Origin: Streptomyces rugosispiralis
Lineage (GTDB): Bacteria > Actinomycetota > Actinomycetes > Streptomycetales > Streptomycetaceae
Assembly: GCF_024505145.1 (NCBI RefSeq)
Contig: NZ_JANIAA010000015.1
Location: forward strand, 1 to 64,000
Direction of reading: 5' to 3'
DNA length: 64,000 nucleotides
Part shown: in pieces, positions 27,387 through 34,356 of the stretch
How the letters are laid out: each line of letters opens with the position of its first letter
How positions within the stretch are numbered: the stretch's first letter is position 1
The notes under the pieces: generated by a model
What the model saw: only the letters and a program-made list of their open reading frames with translations
Databases searched by the model: none
What the model was told of the DNA's origin: nothing
Program-made: the position numbers and the translations under genes

Positions 27387-28213
27387 GGCGTCAATTCCTC
27401 CATAACAGAACGGATGAATGCTGCCGTCTGTGTCGGCGACAAGGCGTATGCCCTGAGCAGATCGTATGCCTGAATCCGGGCCATGACCGTCTCGGTGTCC
27501 TCTAGTAACTGCCCGGTGTCGATGCTCTCTTCATAGGCCACCTCTGTGCCATCGTCCAGCCTCAGCAGATCCAGAGTGCCACCCATCAGCGGGTGTTCAC
27601 CGTGTTCGTACGGCAGCACCTGAATCACGCTGTCAGGGGTGTCCACCAAGCCCATCAACCGGGCCAACTGGGCACGCATCACGCCTGCCCCACCAACCGG
27701 CCGCCGCAAGGAAGCCTCGTCCAGGATCACGGATAGATGAGGTGAAGGCGTAGCCCGGAGAAGTGCCTGGCGCCCCATCCGTGCCGCCACCTTCTCCTCT
27801 ATCTCGTTCACGGTCGCCTTCGGGTTACTGACTCGAAAGAGAGCGCGAGCGTAGTCCTCGGTCTGGAGCAGTCCAGGCACAAGCTGACCCGCATAACAAG
27901 CAATTGCCCTGGCGCGAGTCTCCAGCTCCATACGACGCCGGTACTTGTCCGGGTGCACCTCCCGCCTTGCGAGCGCGTACAGCTTTCCGAAGAGCCCGTC
28001 TGTGCCGAACGCGGCGTCCAGATGGGCGGGAAGCTCGGGCGGGATCATGTACTCGGCTACCTCGATGCGCGCCAAGTGACTACGGCTTGACGGCACCACT
28101 TCAGCCAGCCTCGCCAGGCTCATGCCTGCCCGTTCGCGATGCCCGCGCAGCTCGGCACCGAAGAGATGACGGGCCGATCGGTCGGGCGTCAGTTCACGTT
28201 GCCGTGCCGCCAT
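27383..28213 (-). CDS. Scr1-family HTH regulator (XRE N-terminus, DUF5753)
   Basis: A 276-residue regulator. An XRE-type HTH (residues about 18-75, 'FGAELRGHRERAGMSLARLA', 'PSSRSHLARIEVAEY') is followed by a DUF5753 domain ('RARAIACYAGQLVPGLLQTE', 'EEKVAARMGRQALL', 'QVLPYEHGEHPLMGG'). There is an in-frame TTA codon (plus-strand taa at 27506-27508, in 'TGQLLEDTE'), so translation should depend on the bldA tRNA and be late in growth. ATG 28213 is chosen because GGGAG lies 8 nt upstream; a second ATG at 28255 has none. It is paired with the DUF397 gene. Confidence 0.92.
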   Translation of the reverse strand: MAARQRELTPDRSARHLFGAELRGHRERAGMSLARLAEVVPSSRSHLARIEVAEYMIPPELPAHLDAAFGTDGLFGKLYALARREVHPDKYRRRMELETRARAIACYAGQLVPGLLQTEDYARALFRVSNPKATVNEIEEKVAARMGRQALLRATPSPHLSVILDEASLRRPVGGAGVMRAQLARLMGLVDTPDSVIQVLPYEHGEHPLMGGTLDLLRLDDGTEVAYEESIDTGQLLEDTETVMARIQAYDLLRAYALSPTQTAAFIRSVMEELTP

Positions 28214-28417
28214 GCACGTAACTCCCATCTCCCAAAACCAGGTTGAGACATCCAAGTCTGTCGAGAGTACGCGCGGACAGCCACGCTTGCACTACACAGA
28301 GTCAACAGCCACCGCGCCCCTGACCGACACGGGCGCGGGCAGGAACTTCTGACCTGGGAGACCCCCGCGACCTGGCCGGGTCCGGGGGCATGGTCAACGC
28401 TGGATTGGAGCGTCAAC

Positions 28418-28774
28418 ATGCTGGACCCTATCGCCCGTCTGCTCGTATGGGTGAGGGCGTTTTTCGCCTTACGGCCGTCCGGCCGTCACCGGGCCGCCCC
28501 GAACCTCCCCACGTCGCGCCCGGGGCCTTCCGGCCCCGTGGCGGGGGCCATGGCCTCCCCGAGTGTCACGCACCGACCGGTGCCCCCGCGCCCGTACACC
28601 AACTCGCCGACCCTGGAACTGCACACCGTTCCCCTCCTGCCGCTGGACAGCGGGCTGCCCGCGCTGGTGCGCCCCTACCCGGTGGCCGATGAGCGGCGGC
28701 GGCGAGAGCGGCCGAAGAGCGTCCCCCGGGTGGAGTTGATCTGTGCTCCGCACGGGATGGTGGTGATCCGGTGA
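28418..28774 (+). CDS. Conserved-looking small protein of unknown function
   Basis: A 118-residue protein with a hydrophobic N-terminus ('IARLLVWVRAFFAL'), a Pro-rich middle and a C-terminal segment 'ALVRPYPVADERRRRERP'. Pieces like 'LVRPY' followed by a basic tail recur in small Streptomyces proteins next to Scr1/DUF397 genes (recalled, not searched). ATG 28418 has GGAG 9 nt upstream. Its stop overlaps the next start (GTGA), making it the first of a three-gene coupled cassette divergent from the Scr1 gene. No function can be assigned. Confidence 0.65.
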   Translation: MLDPIARLLVWVRAFFALRPSGRHRAAPNLPTSRPGPSGPVAGAMASPSVTHRPVPPRPYTNSPTLELHTVPLLPLDSGLPALVRPYPVADERRRRERPKSVPRVELICAPHGMVVIR

Positions 28775-29088
28775 CCGCCACCGGCCGTGCCGCGCCCGTT
28801 CCGGCCCCTGGCTGCGCCCTGTGCGCCGTGCCCGGCGACTTCGGGCACCGCGACCTCGGCGAGCCGCGTTCGGGTCTGTGCCCGGCGTGTGTCGCGGCGG
28901 GCAGGCCCACCCGCGACGGCTTGGAGCAGGCCGTCGTGATCGTCGCCGGACAGAGCCTTGCCGCCGCCGAGGCTCTGAGCCTCGCCACCGCCGCACCGGA
29001 GGAACTGGCCTACCACCTGGGCGCGGTGAAACGCGGTCTGCGCAGCGTGCTCCAGCTCCTCGCGCCGGTCGGGGAGGACGACCCGTGA
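28771..29088 (+). CDS. Small Cys-containing protein of unknown function
   Basis: A 105-residue protein starting at GTG 28771 inside the previous stop. The N-terminal third has four cysteines as two pairs, 'CALC' and, about 25 residues on, 'CPAC', a possible small metal-binding knuckle. The rest is an Ala/Leu-rich helical segment ('AAAEALSLATAAPEELAYHL'). It overlaps the next gene by GTGA. No recognised family; the coupling on both sides is the best evidence that it is translated. Confidence 0.6.
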   Translation: MTATGRAAPVPAPGCALCAVPGDFGHRDLGEPRSGLCPACVAAGRPTRDGLEQAVVIVAGQSLAAAEALSLATAAPEELAYHLGAVKRGLRSVLQLLAPVGEDDP

Positions 29089-29318
29089 ACATCCGCAAGG
29101 GCAGGGGCGGGGGCGAGGAGCCCCGTGCGGAGCCTCGGATGACGATGCGCGTGTACACGATGGCGCGCGACGGCATCGTCATCGCGCGGCGCGCGGTGGT
29201 GACCGTCCTGACCGGGAGGGACAGCACCGACGCTTACGGACTGGGGCAGGCGTGGCCGCCATGCCAGTGCCCCCGCCACCGCGAGCAGAACGCCACCGGG
29301 AGCCGGGGGCGCCGCTGA
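29085..29318 (+). CDS. Small basic protein of unknown function
   Basis: A 77-residue protein from GTG 29085, overlapping the preceding stop. The sequence is basic, with a central beta-like stretch 'MRVYTMARDGIVIARRAVV' and a C-terminal 'PPCQCPRHREQN' that holds two Cys and a His. It is the third and last member of the coupled cassette 28418-29318. Function unknown. Confidence 0.5.
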   Translation: MNIRKGRGGGEEPRAEPRMTMRVYTMARDGIVIARRAVVTVLTGRDSTDAYGLGQAWPPCQCPRHREQNATGSRGRR

Positions 29319-29548
29319 GACGGCCCCGTCCGCTCCCGCCCCCGGTGGCCGGGGGCACGCCCCGGGGCCCTGGCCACCGGCTTCCACGGCAGTCGGCCAG
29401 AGCCCCGGCCACCTCCGCGCGACGGACGGCCGGACGGAGTCGCACGACGCCCCCACCCCGGGGCCCCGGGAAAAGTCCCCGGGCCGCGGAGGGGTGCGCG
29501 CGGGTGCGGGGTACCCGCCACGGACCCGCGCACCACCGGCTTCCATCC

Positions 29549-29565
29549 ATACCCCCTAGGGGTAT
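29549..29565 (+). promoter_or_regulatory. CsoR-like copper operator before copZ-copA
   Basis: ATACCCCCTAGGGGTAT is a near-perfect dyad of the kind bound by the copper repressor CsoR upstream of copper genes in Streptomyces (family knowledge). It overlaps a plausible -10 region (TATAGAGT) and lies 86 bp before copZ. The rest of the 332-bp gap from 29319 shows no gene. No csoR gene is in the window, so the repressor would act from elsewhere. Confidence 0.75.
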
Positions 29566-29650
29566 AGAGTGGGAATCGTCAGGAGACGCTGAGGCATTCC
29601 GGCACCTCCTGCGCACCGACCGTCACGCTCACCTCACACAGGAGAACCCC

Positions 29651-29875
29651 ATGAGCTCCGAGGCAGTCACCACCGTCTACCAGGTGACCGGCATGACCTG
29701 CGGCCACTGCGAAGGCGCCGTCACCGAGGAGATCGGCGGCCTCGACGGCGTCACCTCCGTCAAGGCCGTGGCGTCCACCGGCCAGGTCACCGTGGTCTCG
29801 GCCGCCCCGCTGGACGACGAGAGCGTCCGCGCCGCCGTGGACGAGGCGGGCTACGAGCTCGCCGGCCGGGCCTGA
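29651..29875 (+). CDS. copZ: Copper chaperone, heavy-metal-associated domain
   Basis: A 74-residue protein that is a single HMA ferredoxin-like domain with the metal motif GMTCGHC near residues 14-20 and 'GVTSVKAVASTGQVTV'. It would carry Cu(I) to the P-type ATPase encoded 88 bp downstream. The ribosome binding site GGAG is 6 nt before the ATG at 29651. The upstream CsoR-like operator indicates copper induction. Confidence 0.92.
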   Translation: MSSEAVTTVYQVTGMTCGHCEGAVTEEIGGLDGVTSVKAVASTGQVTVVSAAPLDDESVRAAVDEAGYELAGRA

Positions 29876-29963
29876 GCGAGCCCCCACCAAACCCCCGCCG
29901 GCCCGTGCCGCCCTGCTCATACAGTCGCCGCACGGCCCGGCCCTCCTCCCAGGAGAACCAGAC

Positions 29964-32327
29964 ATGACCAGCACGGCACCCCCCGCCGGGTCCGCCGCCG
30001 ACACCACCGCGACGACCGGCGGCCCCTCGCAGGTCGAACTCGCCATCGGCGGGATGACCTGTGCGTCCTGCGCCGCCCGTGTCGAGAAGAAGCTCAACCG
30101 CCTCGACGGCGTCACCGCCACGGTGAACTTCGCCACCGAGAAGGCCAAGGTGTCCTACGGCGCCGGGATCGAGGTCGCCGACCTGATCGCCACCGTCGTC
30201 AAAACCGGGTACACCGCCGAGGAACCGCGCCCCGCCGTGCCCGAGCCCCGCGCCCCCGAGGGCGCCGCCGCACCGGAGGCCGACCCGCGCGGCGAGGCCG
30301 CACCGGACTCCCTGCGCCACCGCATGCTCGTCTCCCTCGCGCTGTCCCTGCCCGTCGTGGTGCTGGCGATGGTGCCGTCCCTGCAGTTCGACAACTGGCA
30401 GTGGCTCTCGCTCACCCTCGCCGCGCCGGTCGTCGTCTGGGGCGGCGCGCCCTTCCACAAGGCCGCCTGGACGAACGCCCGGCACGGCGCGGCCACCATG
30501 GACACCCTCGTCTCCATCGGCACCCTGGCGGCCCTCGGCTGGTCCGCGTGGGCGCTGTTCTTCGGTGACGCGGGCATGGCCGGTATGCGGCACGGCTTCG
30601 ACCTCACCGTCTCCCGCACCGGTGGATCGTCCTCGATCTATCTGGAGGCGGCGGCCGGGGTGACCGCGCTGATCCTGCTCGGCCGCTATCTGGAGGCGAA
30701 GTCCAAGCGGCGGGCGGGCGCCGCGCTGCGCGCACTGCTGGAGCTAGGCGCCAAGGACGTGGCCGTGCTCCGGTACGAGGGGGGCGAGCGCGAAGCGCTC
30801 CCGGTTGAGGGCGGTGGTGGGCGACGGGCGGGCCGGGAGGTACGGATCCCCGTCGGCGAGTTGGCCGTAGGCGACCACTTCGTGGTGCGCCCCGGCGAGA
30901 AGATCGCCACCGATGGCACGGTGGTCGAGGGCTCCTCCGCCGTGGACGCCTCGATGCTGACCGGCGAGTCGGTGCCGGTGGACGTGGGGGTCGGCGACGC
31001 GGTGGCGGGCGCGACCGTCAACGCGTCGGGCCGGATCGTGGTCGAGGCCACCCGGGTCGGCGCGGACACCCAGCTGTCCCGTATGGGCAAGCTGGTCGAG
31101 GACGCGCAGAACGGCAAGGCCGAGGTGCAGCGGCTGGCCGACCGGGTCTCGGGGATCTTCGTACCGATCGTGCTGCTGATCGCCGTCGGCACCCTGCTGG
31201 GCTGGCTGCTCACCACGGGCGACACGGCCGCCGCCTTCACCGCGGCCGTCGCCGTCCTGATCATCGCCTGCCCCTGCGCCCTGGGCCTGGCCACCCCGAC
31301 CGCGCTCATGGTCGGCACCGGCCGCGGCGCCCAGCTGGGCATCCTGATCAAGGGGCCCGAGGTGCTGGAGTCCACGCGCCGGGTGGACACCGTCGTCCTG
31401 GACAAGACCGGCACGGTGACGGCCGGGCAGATGCGGCTGCGCGGGGCCGTCACGGCGCCCGGTGTGGACGAGCGGGAGCTGCTGCGGCTCGCGGGCGCCC
31501 TGGAACACGCCTCCGAGCACCCGATCGCGCGGGCCATCGCGGACGGCGCGGCCGAGCGGATCGGCGACCTCCCGGCACCCGAGGACTTCCGCTCCGAGCC
31601 CGGTCTCGGCGTCCAGGGCACGGTGGACGGCCACGCGGTGCTGGTCGGCCGCGAGAAGCTGCTGGGCGCCCGGGCCATCGAACTGCCCGAGGATCTCGCG
31701 GCCGCCAAGGCGGCGGCCGAGTCCGAGGGGCAGACGGCGGTCGCGGTGGCCTGGGACGGCGCGGCGCGCGGTGTCCTCCTGGTGGCCGACGCCGTCAAGG
31801 AGACCAGCGCCGAGGCGGTCGCCCAACTGCGGGCGCTCGGCCTCGCCCCGATCCTGCTGACCGGCGACAACCGGCTGGTCGCCGAGGCGGTGGCCCGCGA
31901 GGTCGGCATCGACGACGTCATCGCCGAGGTGCTGCCGCAGGACAAGGTGGACGTGGTGAAGCGGCTGCGGGATGAGGGCCGTACGGTCGCCATGGTGGGC
32001 GACGGGGTCAACGACGCGGCCGCCCTCGCCACCGCCGACCTCGGGCTCGCGATGGGCACGGGCACGGACGCGGCCATCGAGTCCGGGGATCTGACCCTGG
32101 TCCGGGGCGATCTGCGGGTGGCGGCGGACGCGATCCGGCTGGCGCGCCGGACGCTCGGCACCATCAAGGGCAATCTCTTCTGGGCCTTCGGCTACAACGT
32201 CGCCGCGCTGCCGCTCGCGGCGGCCGGACTGCTGAACCCGATGATCGCGGGAGCCGCGATGGCGTTCTCTTCCGTGTTCGTGGTGTCGAACAGTCTGCGA
32301 CTGCGGGCCTTCACAGCGTCCACATAG
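29964..32327 (+). CDS. copA: Copper-exporting P1B-type ATPase
   Basis: A 787-residue protein. It has an N-terminal HMA domain (GMTCASC, Cys33 and Cys36) and eight predicted helices with the transmembrane metal motif CPC at residues 436-438 ('IACPCALGLATPTA'). The phosphorylation loop DKTGT has Asp480; 'EHASEHPIARAIADG' includes the SEHP nucleotide-binding signature, and 'VAMVGDGVNDAAALATADLG' forms the hinge. CPC with an HMA domain identifies Cu(I) export. It forms one unit with copZ under the CsoR-like operator. The hairpin at 32369 ends transcription. Confidence 0.96.
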   Translation: MTSTAPPAGSAADTTATTGGPSQVELAIGGMTCASCAARVEKKLNRLDGVTATVNFATEKAKVSYGAGIEVADLIATVVKTGYTAEEPRPAVPEPRAPEGAAAPEADPRGEAAPDSLRHRMLVSLALSLPVVVLAMVPSLQFDNWQWLSLTLAAPVVVWGGAPFHKAAWTNARHGAATMDTLVSIGTLAALGWSAWALFFGDAGMAGMRHGFDLTVSRTGGSSSIYLEAAAGVTALILLGRYLEAKSKRRAGAALRALLELGAKDVAVLRYEGGEREALPVEGGGGRRAGREVRIPVGELAVGDHFVVRPGEKIATDGTVVEGSSAVDASMLTGESVPVDVGVGDAVAGATVNASGRIVVEATRVGADTQLSRMGKLVEDAQNGKAEVQRLADRVSGIFVPIVLLIAVGTLLGWLLTTGDTAAAFTAAVAVLIIACPCALGLATPTALMVGTGRGAQLGILIKGPEVLESTRRVDTVVLDKTGTVTAGQMRLRGAVTAPGVDERELLRLAGALEHASEHPIARAIADGAAERIGDLPAPEDFRSEPGLGVQGTVDGHAVLVGREKLLGARAIELPEDLAAAKAAAESEGQTAVAVAWDGAARGVLLVADAVKETSAEAVAQLRALGLAPILLTGDNRLVAEAVAREVGIDDVIAEVLPQDKVDVVKRLRDEGRTVAMVGDGVNDAAALATADLGLAMGTGTDAAIESGDLTLVRGDLRVAADAIRLARRTLGTIKGNLFWAFGYNVAALPLAAAGLLNPMIAGAAMAFSSVFVVSNSLRLRAFTAST

Positions 32328-32368
32328 ATTCACCAAGTCCCCATAAGCCGCACAACACCCATACGGCG

Positions 32369-32408
32369 GAGCCTCGATCTTCAAATCGAGGCTCTTGCCC
32401 TTTTATGG
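32369..32408 (+). terminator. Rho-independent terminator after copA
   Basis: The stem GAGCCTCGAT / ATCGAGGCTC (10 bp, 6-nt loop) is followed by TTGCCCTTTTAT. It lies 41 bp after the copA stop and is the most classical intrinsic terminator in the window. Confidence 0.9.
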
Positions 32409-32659
32409 CCCTTATGGCAAGAGACGCAGATCACAGACAACCCAACGTAACCATTGAGGGGGGTGGCGAGTCTAATGGGACGGTGGGGATACGTCTTGGG
32501 GGACGGATCCTGCAACGCGTAGCCGGGACGACGTACTCGGGGAGCTTTGAGCGGCCCTCCCGTAGGTACCCGTCCCGGCAGATCGCGCCACCGTACGGCC
32601 CGCAAGGGCCCGTAGACGCCCGGCCGGATCCCGTGGGGGGAATCCGCTCCGGGGCAAGG

Positions 32660-32716
32660 GAAGCGCCCCGCTCCGACCCGTGGGGGGATCGGCAGCGGGG
32701 CGCTTCTCGCTTTTTT
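32660..32716. terminator. Isolated 13-bp hairpin with T6 tract
   Basis: GAAGCGCCCCGCT (32660-32672) pairs with AGCGGGGCGCTTC (32694-32706) around a 21-nt loop, and TTTTTT follows at 32711-32716. It lies in the 587-bp copA to citrate synthase gap, which shows no convincing gene. Its orientation fits a plus-strand terminator for an unseen or lost transcript. Confidence 0.75.
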
Positions 32717-32728
32717 GAGGGCTCGGTT

Positions 32729-32804
32729 CTCCCCCGGCTACGGCTGGGAGGTGCCCCCGCCGGGGCGCTTCAGCCTCCCCCGGCCACCGCCGGGAGGTAC
32801 CCCC
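32729..32804. repeat. Two tandem copies of a dispersed palindromic repeat
   Basis: Two diverged copies (32729-32757 and 32775-32804) of a unit containing CTGGGAGGTGCCCCC or CCGGGAGGTACCCCC lie in direct orientation. The reverse complement of this unit matches the cores at 56202-56227 and 59338-59363 (CACCTCCCAGCGGTAGC). It is a dispersed intergenic palindrome family within this window. Confidence 0.75.
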
Positions 32805-32858
32805 TGCCGGAAGACCCCGGGGCCGGAAGCCCTACGGCACCCGGCCCAGCTCATACGA

Positions 32859-32893
32859 GTGCCCCCGGCCCTCTCAAGGAACAGGGCGGGGGC
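32859..32893 (-). terminator. Hairpin terminator after citrate synthase
   Basis: GTGCCCCCGGCCCT pairs with AGGGCGGGGGCAC with one bulged base, 10-nt loop. It sits about 22 bp past the citrate synthase stop on the minus strand. Confidence 0.7.
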
Positions 32894-32914
32894 ACCCGGA
32901 GACTCCAAGAAGCT

Positions 32915-34204
32915 CTAGCGCTCCTCGACCGGGACGAAGTCGCGCTCGACCACGCCCGTGTAGATCTGGCGGGGGCGGCCGATGCGGGAGCCCGGCTCCT
33001 TGATCATCTCGTGCCACTGGGCGATCCAGCCCGGCAGCCGGCCGAGCGCGAACAGCACGGTGAACATCTCCGTCGGGAAGCCCATCGCCCGGTAGATCAG
33101 ACCGGTGTAGAAGTCCACGTTCGGGTAGAGCTTGCGCTCCACGAAGTAGTCGTCCGCGAGCGCGTGCTCCTCCAGCTTGAGCGCGATGTCGAGCAGCTCG
33201 TCGGACTTGCCCAGCGCGGAGAGGACATCGTGCGCCGCCGACTTGATGATCTTCGCCCGGGGGTCGAAGTTCTTGTAGACGCGGTGCCCGAAGCCCATGA
33301 GCTTCACGCCGTCTTCCTTGTTCTTCACCTTGCGGATGAAGGTGTCGACGTCGCCGCCCGAAGCCTGGATGCCCTCGAGCATCTCCAGCACGGACTGGTT
33401 GGCGCCGCCGTGCAGGGGACCCCACAGGGCATTGATGCCTGCCGAGATGGAGGCGAACATATTGGCCTGCGAGGAACCGACCAGCCGGACCGTGGAGGTC
33501 GAACAGTTCTGCTCGTGGTCGGCGTGCAGAATCAGCAGCTTGTCGAGCGCGGAGACCACGGTCGGGTCCAGGTCGTACTCCTGCGCGGGGACCGAGAAGG
33601 TCATCCGGAGGAAGTTCTCGACATAGCCGAGGTCATTGCGCGGGTAGACAAAGGGGTGGCCGACCGACTTCTTGTACGCGTAGGCGGCAATGGTCGGCAG
33701 CTTGGCCAGCAGCCGGGTCGTCGAGAGGTTGCGCTGCTTCTCGTCGAACGGGTTGTGGCTGTCCTGGTAGAAGGTCGACAGCGCGCTGACCACGGAGGAC
33801 AGCATCGCCATCGGGTGTGCGTCACGCGGGAAGCCGTCGTAGAACCGCTTGACGTCCTCGTGCAGCAGCGTGTGGCGGGTGATGTCCTCACGGAAGGCCG
33901 CCAGTTCATCGACGGTCGGCAGCTCCCCGTTGATCAGCAGGAAGGCGGTCTCCAGGAAGGAGGCGCGCTCCGCCAGCTGCTCGATGGGGTAGCCGCGGTA
34001 GCGCAGGATGCCCTGCTCACCGTCCAGATAGGTGATCGCGGATTTGTACGCGGCGGTGTTGCCGTAACCGGAGTCCAGGGTCACCAGACCGGTCTGGGCG
34101 CGCAGCTTGCCGATATCGAAGCCCTTGTCGCCGACGGTGCTGTCGACCACCGGGTAGGTGTACTCGCCGTCCCCGTACCGCAGTACTACAGAGTTGTCGC
34201 TCAC
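32915..34204 (-). CDS. gltA: Citrate synthase (type I/hexameric actinobacterial form)
   Basis: A 429-residue citrate synthase. It has the N-terminal beta-domain 'SDNSVVLRYGDGEYTYPVVD', catalytic His in 'LLILHADHEQNCSTSTVRL' and 'INALWGPLHGGANQSVL', the oxaloacetate-binding Arg in 'MGFGHRVYKNFDPRA', and an Asp-containing 'ERKLYPNVDFYTGLIYRAMG'. It condenses acetyl-CoA and oxaloacetate at the entry of the TCA cycle. The start is the GTG at 34204 with GAGGG 6 nt upstream. Its length and N-terminus match Streptomyces CitA as I recall it. Monocistronic, with its own terminator. Confidence 0.97.
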   Translation of the reverse strand: MSDNSVVLRYGDGEYTYPVVDSTVGDKGFDIGKLRAQTGLVTLDSGYGNTAAYKSAITYLDGEQGILRYRGYPIEQLAERASFLETAFLLINGELPTVDELAAFREDITRHTLLHEDVKRFYDGFPRDAHPMAMLSSVVSALSTFYQDSHNPFDEKQRNLSTTRLLAKLPTIAAYAYKKSVGHPFVYPRNDLGYVENFLRMTFSVPAQEYDLDPTVVSALDKLLILHADHEQNCSTSTVRLVGSSQANMFASISAGINALWGPLHGGANQSVLEMLEGIQASGGDVDTFIRKVKNKEDGVKLMGFGHRVYKNFDPRAKIIKSAAHDVLSALGKSDELLDIALKLEEHALADDYFVERKLYPNVDFYTGLIYRAMGFPTEMFTVLFALGRLPGWIAQWHEMIKEPGSRIGRPRQIYTGVVERDFVPVEER

Positions 34205-34356
34205 GTCATCCCTCACCGACGTCTGGTTCTCTTCTTCGAGGTGCCCTGACTCCCCCCACCTTCCCCTACTCGGGTAGCGAACGTGCACTCGGGGTCGGCC
34301 GAAGAGCCTTTTGGCGGCACTCAGTGCCGCCTTTCACGGCCATCCTGCCCCGTTCG

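Noticed and set aside
30744..32384. A long minus-strand frame opposite copA
   Set aside because: It is antisense to a P-type ATPase with complete motifs and does not resemble a protein family.
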